A DNA stretch of 64,000 bases from the IMG/VR virus record IMGVR_UViG_3300037117_000082, positions 51,041 through 115,040 of that record. One strand, 5' to 3'. Source of the DNA: a virus. The notes beneath the pieces are model-generated. The model was not told the origin of the DNA. It made no database searches and saw only the letters and a program-made list of their open reading frames with translations. Below, piece after piece: positions 23,332 to 30,773 of this stretch; the first letter of the stretch is position 1, and the number at the start of each line of letters is the position of its first letter. The translations under genes and the position numbers were made by a program.

Positions 23332-23543
23332 GCGCCCTGGACCCGGCGGACGGCATTGAGTGCATCTATCACGAGCGGGACAGGCGCTGCCATGAACCTG
23401 CGGTCTGGGTGATCCCGGCCACCTGGGCGCACCCCGCGTGGCCGTTCTGCGAGCGGCACGCCAAGCCCGGGTTCCACCCGCCGGACATGCACAAGCTGCT
23501 GCCCGGACGGATCACGCGCGCCATCAGGAGGCACCGGCAATGA
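23328..23543 (+). CDS. Small protein with C/H metal site
   Basis: 71 residues from a GTG overlapping the previous stop. GIECIYHERDRRCHEPAVW..CERHA offers three cysteines and several histidines. Function unknown. Confidence 0.5.
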   Translation: MSALDPADGIECIYHERDRRCHEPAVWVIPATWAHPAWPFCERHAKPGFHPPDMHKLLPGRITRAIRRHRQ

Positions 23544-23902
23544 CCGCCCGCGCCATGTACCGCGGCTACCACTCCGGCAGCGGCAAGCGAGCCGGCCAGG
23601 TCCGCCGCCTCCACGTCATCCGCGAGCACGGCCCGGCCGGCTGGGAACCCGGGAAGCAAACCCTCTGCGGCCAGCACGCCTGGGCATGCCGCCACTCGGA
23701 TCCGGTGATCATCTCCCCGCTGCCCGACCGCGCCCCGGACGGCCTGGCCTGGTGCCCGAAGTGCATCGGGCTTCTCGCCGAGCTGCTCGGGCTGCTCGGC
23801 GAGATCGCCGCCAGCCTCGCCGCCTGCGGCTCCTTCCTCGACGTCGCGATCGAGGCCCGGCACGACCTGCAGCGCGCAGTCCGCGCCGGGGCGGGCGACT
23901 GA
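23540..23902 (+). CDS. Phage protein with CxxC-type site
   Basis: 120 residues; TLCGQHAWACRHSD and WCPKCIGLLAELLGLL give a zinc-like four-cysteine pattern of a type seen in other actinophage early genes. Helical C-terminus. ATG 23540 overlaps the previous stop. Confidence 0.55.
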   Translation: MTARAMYRGYHSGSGKRAGQVRRLHVIREHGPAGWEPGKQTLCGQHAWACRHSDPVIISPLPDRAPDGLAWCPKCIGLLAELLGLLGEIAASLAACGSFLDVAIEARHDLQRAVRAGAGD

Positions 23903-24099
23903 TGGCCGTCGCTACTCCCTGCCAGACAAATGGGGCACAGTTCCACGTCAGCATCACGGAGACGGGCATCACGGCCACGGTTGACTTCAGCCGCGTGATC
24001 CCCTTGACCGAGGACGAGGCAGAAGCGCTGGACGGCACCCTGCACAACGTGCTTGAGCTTGCGCTGGCGCCGCTGTTCGCGCGGGGTGAGCCAGCGTGA
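23902..24099 (+). CDS. Hypothetical protein
   Basis: 65 residues from ATG 23902 (TGATG overlap). Beta-rich start (AQFHVSITETGITATVDF). Function unknown. Confidence 0.5.
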   Translation: MAVATPCQTNGAQFHVSITETGITATVDFSRVIPLTEDEAEALDGTLHNVLELALAPLFARGEPA

Positions 24100-24212
24100 A
24101 GCTCGCCGTCGCCTCCCTCCTCGCTGCTGCCCTTTACCTGGCTGTACGTATCTCCCGTCATCCCCGGGACCAGCCGTGCCCGGTGTGTGACAGGCCGGGG
24201 AGGTACCATTGA
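24096..24212 (+). CDS. 38-residue membrane peptide with CxxC
   Basis: GTG at 24096 overlaps the previous stop (GTGA); TGA at 24210-24212. A hydrophobic N-terminal segment (KLAVASLLAAALYLAVRIS) is followed by CPVCD. Last gene of the early operon before the leftward CHC2 unit. Evidence is coupling and a clear hydrophobic pattern. Confidence 0.45.
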   Translation: MKLAVASLLAAALYLAVRISRHPRDQPCPVCDRPGRYH

Positions 24213-24226
24213 TGCCCCCGTATCCC

Positions 24227-24317
24227 TTTCTCGTGGTGAGAAACTGGCGCCTGACCTGCACCAACATGTCCGGCCTGCGGCTTTCTCAGGGTGAGAGGAT
24301 TTCTCAGGGCGAGAAGG
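24227..24317. repeat. Three inverted repeats TTTCTC-N5-GAGA(A)
   Basis: Sites at 24227-24243 (TTTCTCGTGGTGAGAAA), 24282-24298 (TTTCTCAGGGTGAGAGG) and 24300-24317 (TTTCTCAGGGCGAGAAGG) share TCTC-N5-GAGA with the cluster at 1173-1228. They lie between the end of the early operon (24212) and the 3' end of the paralogous CHC2-finger gene (24389). Role as operators or stoperator-like sites is inferred. Confidence 0.5.
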
Positions 24318-24353
24318 CCAGCGATACGCCGCCAGCGCGCCTGCCTGCACGAC

Positions 24354-24383
24354 TTGACAAGCCTCACGATCAGGGTCTAGGTA
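24354..24383 (+). promoter_or_regulatory. Consensus-like promoter (TTGACA-N18-TAGGTA)
   Basis: TTGACA (24354-24359) is 18 bases from TAGGTA (24378-24383), pointing right, into the antisense of the CHC2-finger gene. The paralogous locus has TTGACG (1268) and TATCAC (1292) at the same spacing. This may drive an antisense RNA, or the TTGAC box may be a protein site. Confidence 0.4.
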
Positions 24384-24388
24384 CTGGG

Positions 24389-24865
24389 TCATCGGTTCTT
24401 GCCCCGCGCTCTGTACGCCTCGGCCAGACTCACGCCGCAGTCCTCCGCGAGACTCCGCAACTCCTCGCCGCCGGGCAGGTCGTAGCCGTAGCCGCGCAGG
24501 TAGGCAGCGAGCCGGAGCACCTTGTGAGGGCTGGAGTCCTTGCCGAACGTGAGCCAGTTCATGACTTCCTCGAACCGCGCCGCGTCATCGGCCGGCCTGC
24601 GCAGGCAGCCAGCGGGAACGCCCGACCGGATGAGCGCGTTCCGCGTCTCCGCCTGCGCGGCTTCCTTGCCGAGTCGTTTCTGGCAGGCGTGGCAGCACCA
24701 GACGGCGCGGCCAGTGGCGCCGATGCTCACGGACAGGCTGTGCGTCCGGTCGGCATGGCAGGGTGCCAGTGCCCGGTAGCTGTCGCCAGCGTCGCTGATC
24801 TTGGGCGCATTGAGCCACGGGCGGACGTGATCGTGGATGCAGGCCCGGCCCGCATCGCATCCCAT
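24389..24865 (-). CDS. CHC2-type zinc-finger protein, copy B
   Basis: 158 residues, paralogue of the gene at 1294-1782: same MxCD start, HDHVRPW, a finger (CHADRTHSLSVSIGATGRAVWCCHACQ) and the C-terminal helix-turn-helix-like end SLAEDCGVSLAEAYRARG. The finger keeps C, H, C and C. No catalytic primase domain. Lies leftward between a rightward operon and a hairpin. Likely function: DNA binding or primase/helicase interaction, inferred from the finger type. Confidence 0.7.
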   Translation of the reverse strand: MGCDAGRACIHDHVRPWLNAPKISDAGDSYRALAPCHADRTHSLSVSIGATGRAVWCCHACQKRLGKEAAQAETRNALIRSGVPAGCLRRPADDAARFEEVMNWLTFGKDSSPHKVLRLAAYLRGYGYDLPGGEELRSLAEDCGVSLAEAYRARGKNR

Positions 24866-24963
24866 CGGCAGTTCAGGCAGTCGCCGGGGATGGCTGAGAC
24901 CGCGCGGGCTCGAAAGATACCCTCATGCTTGCTGCACCGTTCCCTAGATGTTCGGTGTGGTAA

Positions 24964-24999
24964 GTCCCCCGCCGGCGGGCTCAATCGCCGGCGGGGGAC
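24964..24999 (-). terminator. Hairpin ending the gene at 25010-25243
   Basis: A perfect 14-bp stem (GTCCCCCGCCGGCG 24964-24977 with its complement 24986-24999) begins 10 bases after the stop of the leftward gene. Short T-tract only. Confidence 0.65.
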
Positions 25000-25009
25000 G
25001 CTTCCTTGC

Positions 25010-25243
25010 TTAGTCGGTCTTGCGCGACCTCGACCGCCGCGCCTTGAGTTGCCTGTCGGCCTCCCAGAACACCGCCTTCTCCTCATCGGTGCCATGCCGG
25101 CGCGCGTCATTCCACATCAGGTCGAACAGCCTCCGGGCGCGCAGCACGCCACGCCGGCGGCAGATGCTGCCGAACGCTGCCCATGCCTCAAGCGGCACGC
25201 GGAAGCGCTGGATGGGGGTCTCCTGCGGATCTGGCGTAGTCAC
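25010..25243 (-). CDS. RHH-like small DNA-binding protein
   Basis: 77 residues from a GTG at 25243 with TAAGAT 7 bases before it (leaderless type). A beta-strand-like start (IQRFRVPLEAWAAFGSICRRRGV) fits a ribbon-helix-helix domain; the end is strongly basic. Divergent from the gene at 25304; the repeats in the gap could be its binding sites. Confidence 0.6.
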   Translation of the reverse strand: MTTPDPQETPIQRFRVPLEAWAAFGSICRRRGVLRARRLFDLMWNDARRHGTDEEKAVFWEADRQLKARRSRSRKTD

Positions 25244-25250
25244 ATCAGCG

Positions 25251-25307
25251 ATCTTACCGGAATGCACTTGTGTTGTCACGTGAGCATGCGCTACTGTTGT
25301 CACATGA
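25251..25307. promoter_or_regulatory. Divergent promoters with direct repeats
   Basis: TAAGAT (minus strand, 25251-25256) serves the gene at 25243; TACTGT (25292-25297) lies 6 bases before the ATG at 25304. TGTTGTCACRTGA occurs at 25271-25283 and 25295-25307, 24 bases apart, the second overlapping the start codon. The TCACGTGA-like core suggests operator sites for the RHH protein. Confidence 0.5.
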
Positions 25308-25537
25308 CCACTGCCGCCGCAGCCCTTCACGCACCCACTTGCATCCCGGCCCCGTTCCGCCCGGCGACAGCGGAGGAGGTCTACTACCACGCGATCGACA
25401 CGGCATCAGCTAGCTACCAGGCCGACGTTGCCCTGCTGCTCGCACTGGCGGGGCGGAGATGGGACCGCGCGATGCACGCTGCAGCACAGAGGTACAGGAC
25501 AGAGACCGCACCAGCCGAGATGGAGGCAGCGCGATGA
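25304..25537 (+). CDS. Hypothetical protein
   Basis: 77 residues from the ATG at 25304, which has a TACTGT hexamer 6 bases upstream and no ribosome-binding site (leaderless). Helical, alanine-rich (AIDTASASYQADVALLLALAGRRW). First gene of the second rightward operon. Function unknown. Confidence 0.6.
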   Translation: MTTAAAALHAPTCIPAPFRPATAEEVYYHAIDTASASYQADVALLLALAGRRWDRAMHAAAQRYRTETAPAEMEAAR

Positions 25538-25914
25538 ACCGCAAGCAGATCGGCACCGTGGAAATAACCCGCGTGCGCATTTACCGGCTCGACCCGGCCG
25601 CGCGCGACGATGACCCGCTGGCGACCACGGTAGTCGTCCAGCCCGGCACCTACCCGGTGTACCTGGACGGCCTCAGCCGCTACTGGCGCATGACGGGAAC
25701 CGTCAACCACCGGGCCTACCGCATGGGCGACGGCATGTTCGCGATGAACGAAGGCGACGTGCCGAGCGAGGATGAGGTCACGTTCTACTCGCGGCGGCTA
25801 GGCCCCGACGAATGGGCGGAGATGCTGGCCGGCTTCGGGCCGGACACCTCGCCCGCGCTGGTGTTCTCGCTCACGGATGCCGACGACGACGTGCCCGCAA
25901 AGACAGACCGCTAG
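25534..25914 (+). CDS. Hypothetical protein
   Basis: 126 residues; a beta-rich middle (VVVQPGTYPVYLDGLSRYWRMTGTVNHRAYR) and acidic end. ATG 25534 overlaps the preceding stop. Function unknown. Confidence 0.55.
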   Translation: MNRKQIGTVEITRVRIYRLDPAARDDDPLATTVVVQPGTYPVYLDGLSRYWRMTGTVNHRAYRMGDGMFAMNEGDVPSEDEVTFYSRRLGPDEWAEMLAGFGPDTSPALVFSLTDADDDVPAKTDR

Positions 25915-25955
25915 AACCGGCCACCACCAACCACATTCCGGGGGGAACCACCACC

Positions 25956-26489
25956 ATGAAGCTCACCGCGCGAACCGCCCGCAGCGCGGCTGTCGGGCTA
26001 GGCAGCGCAGCCGCCTTCCTTGCTGCCATTACCTCAGCCGCCATCCCGGCGGATGCTTCCGCCAACGCTGCCCGCTGCAGGACCGGCCAGCTCGCCATCG
26101 TGCTGGAGCACCCTGTAGCGCAGGGCGGTAACCAGGGCTGGACGATCGTGGCGCAGGACAAGGGCAACACTGCCTGCACGGTCAGCGGCTACCCCAAGCT
26201 TGGCTTGCGGGACAGCCGCGGCAACCTCGTGCGCAGCGTCACCAGCGACGGGCGAACGTTCTTCCACGGCGACCCCGGCGCGTCGACCGTCACCCTGCTG
26301 CCGGGCGGATTCGCGCGGGCATTCCTGTCCTACGGCACGGTGAGCGGGAGCGGGAACGTCCGGGCACACGAGCTGACGGTCAGGGTTAAGGGAGCGGCAC
26401 GGCACAAGACCGGCGTCCTTGCTGCCGGTTCTGTCACCGTGACGCGAGGAGTGCTGGAAGTTACCGCATGGCAAGCGAGGAAGGGCTAG
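25956..26489 (+). CDS. Secreted DUF4232 protein
   Basis: 177 residues with a signal peptide: basic start (MKLTARTARSAA), hydrophobic core, and a likely cleavage after ADASANA. The mature part fits DUF4232: CRTGQLAIVLE, two cysteines, QGGNQGWTIVAQDKGNTACTVSGYPKLGLRD and a beta sandwich ending in a VTV strand. Probably exported by the host lysogen; a possible lysogenic conversion gene. GGGGGGAA lies 12 bases before the ATG. Confidence 0.75.
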   Translation: MKLTARTARSAAVGLGSAAAFLAAITSAAIPADASANAARCRTGQLAIVLEHPVAQGGNQGWTIVAQDKGNTACTVSGYPKLGLRDSRGNLVRSVTSDGRTFFHGDPGASTVTLLPGGFARAFLSYGTVSGSGNVRAHELTVRVKGAARHKTGVLAAGSVTVTRGVLEVTAWQARKG

Positions 26490-26493
26490 GCGC

Positions 26494-27372
26494 ATGAGCA
26501 GGGTCTACTTCCACAGCCCGTCGGGCACGGCTGAGCTTTGGGGCGGCGAGCGCGCATGGCTCGGCTCGCTGGTGAGCGACCTGACGGCAGGCGTCATGAA
26601 GCTGGATTACCAGGGCGAGCGGATCCGCGAGCTGATCCAGCCGGGCCACTACCTGCACGGCGAGCACTACCAGGGCCACGACAGGTACCTCGCGTGGCAC
26701 AACAGCGTGGAGCTGAACCTGTCCACCGCGATAGGCGACTTTCTCGCGTGGAACGGCCGGGATATCGGCACCTTCTCGCTGGTGCTCAACACGGCCTGCG
26801 CGGTTGGCGGTGACGCCGTGAAGCTCGCGGCGCGCATCCACGGGCAGTGCGAGATCCACTGCTACGTGGAAGGTGTCGACCGCATGTGGCTCGCCGCCAT
26901 CATTGGTCAGGGCCTGGCTGCGGGAGTGTTCCGCCGCAATACCGGCTACCCGCACCGCACCGAATCGTGGGAGCACGTGCAGAAGTTCCTGCGCGACCGC
27001 GACGATGAGCCGGTGGTCATGTCCTACTCAGTGACCGATAGCTTCCCCGGCCCGTACGTGGCTGGCTGGCTGCCGCCAGTGGACTGGCGCCCGGAAGACG
27101 TGAGCGCGGCCGAGTGGGAAGCACTGGACGGTGATGAGCGCGCCGGGCGCCGCAGCGAGGGCACCTACGAGGCGTGGTCCGAGCTGACGGACGCCGAGCA
27201 CTGGCAGATCGGCATGGACGCGCTCCGGGCCGCGTCGGGTGGCCTGCGCATTGACCCCGCCGAATGGACCGCGTTCCGGTTCGGTCACGAGCTGACCATG
27301 TTCGACCTGCTAGCGGAGGACTACCGCGACCGGCTGGACAAGGCGTTTCCCGTATTGGCGGTGACCTCGTGA
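26494..27372 (+). CDS. Conserved actinophage protein (SRVYFHSPSG type)
   Basis: 292 residues. The N-terminus SRVYFHSPSGTAELWGGERAWLG is a recurrent start in actinophage proteins of unknown function. Body has HDRYLAWHNSVELNLSTAIGDFLAW and a C-terminal acidic region. No transmembrane segment. Role unknown despite wide occurrence. Confidence 0.75.
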   Translation: MSRVYFHSPSGTAELWGGERAWLGSLVSDLTAGVMKLDYQGERIRELIQPGHYLHGEHYQGHDRYLAWHNSVELNLSTAIGDFLAWNGRDIGTFSLVLNTACAVGGDAVKLAARIHGQCEIHCYVEGVDRMWLAAIIGQGLAAGVFRRNTGYPHRTESWEHVQKFLRDRDDEPVVMSYSVTDSFPGPYVAGWLPPVDWRPEDVSAAEWEALDGDERAGRRSEGTYEAWSELTDAEHWQIGMDALRAASGGLRIDPAEWTAFRFGHELTMFDLLAEDYRDRLDKAFPVLAVTS

Positions 27373-27572
27373 CCACCAAGGAGCCAGCGCCAAGCCAGCC
27401 GTTCTACCCGGACTGCTCGGGCTGCGGTCACAACGCCTCTGGCGTCGTTGCAAATCAGTGCACCGCGTTCGTGCCATACCCGGAAGGTGACCCGAGGGGA
27501 CTCGCGGGATGGTGCCTGCACCGTTGCGTGGACGACCCGGCAGTCAGGGCGTGGCTGGGCGGTGACCTGTGA
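27369..27572 (+). CDS. Cysteine-rich small protein
   Basis: 67 residues from a GTG overlapping the previous stop. CSGCGHNASG..CTAF..CLHRC pairs suggest zinc binding. Function unknown. Confidence 0.5.
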   Translation: MTTKEPAPSQPFYPDCSGCGHNASGVVANQCTAFVPYPEGDPRGLAGWCLHRCVDDPAVRAWLGGDL

Positions 27573-27817
27573 CCACCATCAAGGCAGGCGACGAGGTACG
27601 GGTGCTCGCCGCGCAGCGTGCCGAAGGTGCCGCCCGCGCTCACTACATCGTCATCCCGAAGAGCCGCTGGGGCTGCGCGACAGCCGTGCTTGGCCCGATG
27701 ACCGAAGCCGAGGCCCGCGAGAAGCTGGCTACCTACCTGCCGCTGTACGTGGCGGAGTGCCCGCCGAAACTGCTGCGGCTGGTAGAGGACTACGACACGA
27801 CTGACACGGAGGCATGA
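27569..27817 (+). CDS. Hypothetical protein (MTTIK-type start)
   Basis: 82 residues from a GTG. Starts MTTIKAG, like the genes at 28047 and 29042, and ends DTEA. Shares a repeated initiation cassette with neighbours. Function unknown. Confidence 0.5.
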   Translation: MTTIKAGDEVRVLAAQRAEGAARAHYIVIPKSRWGCATAVLGPMTEAEAREKLATYLPLYVAECPPKLLRLVEDYDTTDTEA

Positions 27818-27820
27818 CCG

Positions 27821-27901
27821 ATGGGCACCAACTACTACGTCCACGGCAGCGACTTCCCGGACGCTGACGGCAACCGCTTCGTCCCGCAGGAGTTCTCATG
27901 A
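27821..27901 (+). CDS. 26-residue remnant of an MGTNYY-type protein
   Basis: ATG 27821 opens MGTNYYVHGSDF..., the start of a widespread phage protein family that is normally longer; here it ends after 26 codons. The start lies at the end of a 28-base sequence repeated at 28202-28229. Probably a truncated relic or a very short gene; the stop overlaps the next ATG (ATGA). Confidence 0.4.
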   Translation: MGTNYYVHGSDFPDADGNRFVPQEFS

Positions 27902-28050
27902 CCACCACCGATACCCGCTGGCGCGAGTTCGACGTGAAGGACTGCCCGCCAAGCTCTGTCGCTGACGCCATCGTCCGCTGGCAGGACGTGCGCGAAGGTG
28001 ACCTCGTGCTGCTGGATGACCTGCTTGTCATCGCGGAGACCACCCCATGA
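27898..28050 (+). CDS. 50-residue hypothetical protein
   Basis: MTTTDTRWREFDVKDCPPSS..WQDVREGDLVLLDDLLVIAE; beta/helix small domain. Overlaps both neighbours by 4 bases. Function unknown. Confidence 0.45.
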   Translation: MTTTDTRWREFDVKDCPPSSVADAIVRWQDVREGDLVLLDDLLVIAETTP

Positions 28051-28223
28051 CCACCATCAAGCCAGTGCCACAGCCGGGCTCACCCTGCCCGGACGGCTGC
28101 ATGACCGGCTGGCCGCACGACCGCAAGCCGGAACTGCTCACGGTGAACGAGGACGGCGAGGTTAGCTGCCCGACGTGCTGGGAGTGCTTCGGGATCATCG
28201 GCACGACTGACACGGAGGCATGA
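28047..28223 (+). CDS. 58-residue zinc-site protein
   Basis: Starts MTTIKPVPQPGSPCPDGC; later CPTCWECF gives a second cysteine pair. Ends in TDTEA, as at 27817. Overlap ATGA at its start. Function unknown. Confidence 0.45.
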   Translation: MTTIKPVPQPGSPCPDGCMTGWPHDRKPELLTVNEDGEVSCPTCWECFGIIGTTDTEA

Positions 28224-28226
28224 CCG

Positions 28227-28742
28227 ATGACACTGGGCGAGTTGATAGCGGCGCTGGCAGCGGCGCCAGCGGGCAAGGCCGTGGCGCACGGTTTCGGCAA
28301 TCCGCACTCCTACCGTGGCTATTACGACGAGGTGGCGTTCGAGCCGGCCCGCAACATCACCGTGGGCGACATGCTCGCAGCGGCCCGTTCTGCGCTCGGC
28401 GCGACTTTCCAGGGATGGAAGGGCGGCGACTACGTGATGAAGGAATACACGGACTGCTGGCTCGCCACCGAGGGCGATTGCGGCGAGACGATCGGCCCCG
28501 TCCTGCTGCGGCTGATGCTGGCCGCGCCAGATCCGGACGAGCGGTGGCAGGCACTGCAGGACTACCTGACCGCACAGATGGCCGAGTGCGAGCGTCACGC
28601 CGGCAACGCCAGCCAGAGCATGCAGGAGTCGGAAGGCAGGGTGGCGGAAAACTGGCTGGTCGCTTACACGGCCAGCGCATCGGCCGCTGCGGCTCACCAC
28701 TCCGCGCTGGCGAAGATGACGGAATTGGAGACCACCCCATGA
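28227..28742 (+). CDS. Conserved phage protein (MTLGELI type)
   Basis: 171 residues. HGFGNPHSYRGYYDEVAFEPARNITVGDMLAAARSALGATFQGWKGGDYVMKEYTDCWLA is a strongly conserved pattern in actinophages; function unknown. Helical C-terminal tail. ATG preceded by a GGAGG site 10 bases upstream within the repeated cassette. Confidence 0.75.
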   Translation: MTLGELIAALAAAPAGKAVAHGFGNPHSYRGYYDEVAFEPARNITVGDMLAAARSALGATFQGWKGGDYVMKEYTDCWLATEGDCGETIGPVLLRLMLAAPDPDERWQALQDYLTAQMAECERHAGNASQSMQESEGRVAENWLVAYTASASAAAAHHSALAKMTELETTP

Positions 28743-29038
28743 CCACCACCGATACCCCGGTCACGAGCCGCTGTGAATGCGGCGGGCTGGCGAGCCATCA
28801 GGATCAGTGCAGGTGGCGTCAGGGCTACGGCAGCATCGTCATCCCATCGGCGCCAGATACCCGCTGGGACGACCTCCGCGCAGAGATCCGCCGCTCCCGT
28901 GACATCTACGACGACGCGGCTAACGACCACGGGGAGATTCCCGGTCATGACATGCAGGAGCAGCGGGCCTACGGGCGGGTGGAGATGTGCGATCAGCTGC
29001 TGGCATGGATGAAGCGCGCCGATGAGCAGGAGGGCTGA
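28739..29038 (+). CDS. Hypothetical protein with zinc-type start
   Basis: 99 residues, starting MTTTDTPVTSRCECGGL; C-C pair near the N-terminus, then helical (DLRAEIRRSRDIYDDAAN). Overlaps the previous stop (ATGA). Function unknown. Confidence 0.5.
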   Translation: MTTTDTPVTSRCECGGLASHQDQCRWRQGYGSIVIPSAPDTRWDDLRAEIRRSRDIYDDAANDHGEIPGHDMQEQRAYGRVEMCDQLLAWMKRADEQEG

Positions 29039-29041
29039 CCT

Positions 29042-29353
29042 GTGACCACCATCAAGCTCACCGATGGCGAAGTGACCATCGAACTGCCGGGCCTTACCGC
29101 CGTCCGGATCGACACCGAGCGGCGGCTGATCGCCGTTGACGGCATCAGCGGCAGCGGGAAGTGCGCGCCCGAGTGGTCCGTCGCGGACCTGCGGGACGGA
29201 ACCTACGGCGGATTCCACCGGCTCCTGCCCGCTGGCGAGTGCATCGACGTTGACTGCATTGAGTCGGGGCAGCACTGCGACTTCACTACGGCACGCCGGC
29301 AGATCGAGGCCCTAGCCGAGGTAGCACGCACCTTCACTGACACGGAGGGCTGA
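29042..29353 (+). CDS. Hypothetical protein
   Basis: 103 residues from a GTG; starts MTTIKLTDGEVTIELPGLTAVRID, a beta-rich domain, then helical. Ends DTEG. Part of the family of genes sharing start cassettes. Function unknown. Confidence 0.5.
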   Translation: MTTIKLTDGEVTIELPGLTAVRIDTERRLIAVDGISGSGKCAPEWSVADLRDGTYGGFHRLLPAGECIDVDCIESGQHCDFTTARRQIEALAEVARTFTDTEG

Positions 29354-29356
29354 GAG

Positions 29357-29524
29357 ATGGCCACCTGCAAGAACTGCCGCAAGCCGATCCTCCGCTGCGC
29401 GCCTGGCGACGCTTGCGCGTCCATGAGCGAGTTCGAGGGCTGGTTCCACGCAGACGGCGGCTCGCATTGCTGCGGCGCGGACACGCGACCCGTGGCTGAG
29501 CCTGACACGGAGGCAGGCAAGTGA
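29357..29524 (+). CDS. 55-residue cysteine-rich protein
   Basis: MATCKNCRKPILRCAPGDACAS...HCCGAD: seven cysteines in zinc-type spacing. ATG 29357, TGA at 29522-29524 overlapping the next GTG. Function unknown. Confidence 0.5.
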   Translation: MATCKNCRKPILRCAPGDACASMSEFEGWFHADGGSHCCGADTRPVAEPDTEAGK

Positions 29525-29754
29525 AGCTCGTCATCACGCTGCGGAACGGCGTGCAGATCAAGACCGGGGTCGAGACATTCACGGTCACCCGCAACAACCT
29601 CACGGGCGAGTTGCGGGGGATCAAGTGGGAGGCATCCGACGACGCGACGGCCTCCCTCAACTGGCTGGACCTCGCCGAGGTCGTGGCCATTCACGCCGAG
29701 CACGAGCCGGGAACCGACCGGGAGAACAGCGGCAAGCTCGGTGACGAGCGATGA
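29521..29754 (+). CDS. Hypothetical protein
   Basis: 77 residues from a GTG (GTGA overlap). Beta-rich start VITLRNGVQIKTGVETFTVTRNNLTGELRG. Function unknown. Confidence 0.5.
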   Translation: MKLVITLRNGVQIKTGVETFTVTRNNLTGELRGIKWEASDDATASLNWLDLAEVVAIHAEHEPGTDRENSGKLGDER

Positions 29755-29906
29755 CCACCACCGCTACCCACTGGGAAGATGACCCCTTCTGGCGATGCCC
29801 GGATCACGACGTCACCCTCACCCTTGCCAACGCCGGGGACCTTGGTGACGGGCAGGACCACTGGGTGTGCCCGGACGGATCCTGCAAGTTCGGGAAGTGG
29901 GTCTGA
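29751..29906 (+). CDS. 51-residue zinc-site protein
   Basis: MTTTATHWEDDPFWRCPDHD...WVCPDGSCKFGKW; C-H and C-C spacing as in a zinc ribbon. ATGA and TGATG overlaps on either side. Function unknown. Confidence 0.5.
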   Translation: MTTTATHWEDDPFWRCPDHDVTLTLANAGDLGDGQDHWVCPDGSCKFGKWV

Positions 29907-30181
29907 TGCCGGTAACCATCACGCTCAACTGCGGCGGCTGTGACGCCAGGGCCGAGGGCACCGCTCCCCTCCGGCGCAATTTCGTGAGCTTCAGCGGCCA
30001 GGATCACGGCTTTGGCCAGTTCCGCACCGGCACCGTCGAGGACATCACGCCCGAGGGCTGGATGCCCTACGACCCTTACACCCAGTGCACCTACTGCCCG
30101 AAGTGCTGGGCGTCAATCGAGGCGCATGCAGATACGCCGGGCGATGAGCTTGACCGCCTAGCGCGGCAAGGGGGGAAGTGA
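29906..30181 (+). CDS. Hypothetical zinc-binding protein
   Basis: 91 residues from the ATG at 29906 (TGATG). CGGCDARAEG near the start and CTYCPKCW near residue 67 pair as a split zinc ribbon. Function unknown. Confidence 0.55.
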   Translation: MPVTITLNCGGCDARAEGTAPLRRNFVSFSGQDHGFGQFRTGTVEDITPEGWMPYDPYTQCTYCPKCWASIEAHADTPGDELDRLARQGGK

Positions 30182-30558
30182 TGGCTGACCTATCACCCGC
30201 AGCCGAGCTAAGGCAGGCTGCTGCGCTGATGCGAGAGCGCGCCGAAGGGGCAGCGGCGCATTCGCCGGGGCCGTGGATTTCAGGTGCCGAGGAGGCCGGT
30301 TCGCTGCACCGGGTAGTGACTGCCGACGTGCACGAGTGGTGCATTGCCCGGTCACTGCCGAGCGCCGCCGCTCACATCGCAGGCATGCACCCCGGAGTAG
30401 CCCTTGCTGTCGCTGACTGGCTGGACACCGAAGCGGGCGAGTACGAAGAACTCGACGCGCCAACGCAGGCATTCCTGGCTGGTGACTCAGGCGGCGATCC
30501 TGACGGGGCGATCGTCGTTGCCCGTGCCTATCTCAACAGCAGCACCGAGGAGAAGTGA
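30181..30558 (+). CDS. Hypothetical protein (ELRQAA/VADWLDTEA type)
   Basis: 125 residues. ATG at 30181 is preferred over GTG 30178 because a GGGGGGAAG site lies 2-3 bases before it. AELRQAAALMRERAEGAA...HIAGMHPGVALAVADWLDTEA is a recurrent small-phage pattern. Shares its initiation cassette with 30558. Function unknown. Confidence 0.6.
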   Translation: MADLSPAAELRQAAALMRERAEGAAAHSPGPWISGAEEAGSLHRVVTADVHEWCIARSLPSAAAHIAGMHPGVALAVADWLDTEAGEYEELDAPTQAFLAGDSGGDPDGAIVVARAYLNSSTEEK

Positions 30559-30773
30559 TGGCTGACCGCCCCGTTGACGAGATGTACGAGGCCGCCCGCC
30601 TGATGCGCTCCCAGCACGGCGAAGGACATCCGCGGCAGGCGTTCTGGTCCGCGCTGAGCCGCTGGCTGCACACGGAAGCGCGGCAATCCGACGGTGGGCC
30701 GGACGGCATTGACGTGGTTGACAACCTACCGCTCATGACTGCCCGCGCCTACCTGGAGGCTGACCGTGGCTGA
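30558..30773 (+). CDS. Hypothetical protein, shorter relative of the previous gene
   Basis: 71 residues; DEMYEAARLMRSQHGEG, SRWLHTEAR and ARAYLEADRG parallel the previous protein (RQAAALMRERAEG, ADWLDTEA, ARAYLNSS) with the middle removed. Likely a duplication with loss. ATG 30558 overlaps the previous stop. Confidence 0.55.
   Translation: MADRPVDEMYEAARLMRSQHGEGHPRQAFWSALSRWLHTEARQSDGGPDGIDVVDNLPLMTARAYLEADRG

Noticed and set aside
24209-25537. Plus-strand frame of 442 codons across the CHC2-finger gene
   Set aside because: Its first ~360 codons are the reverse of the leftward CHC2-finger and RHH-like genes; it has no family-like text and merges with the gene at 25304 by chance of high GC. 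Only the last part from 25304 is coding.
27814-27867. 17-residue frame starting at the ATG at 27814
   Set aside because: Reads basic low-information text and stops early; the ATG at 27821 gives the conserved MGTNYY start instead.
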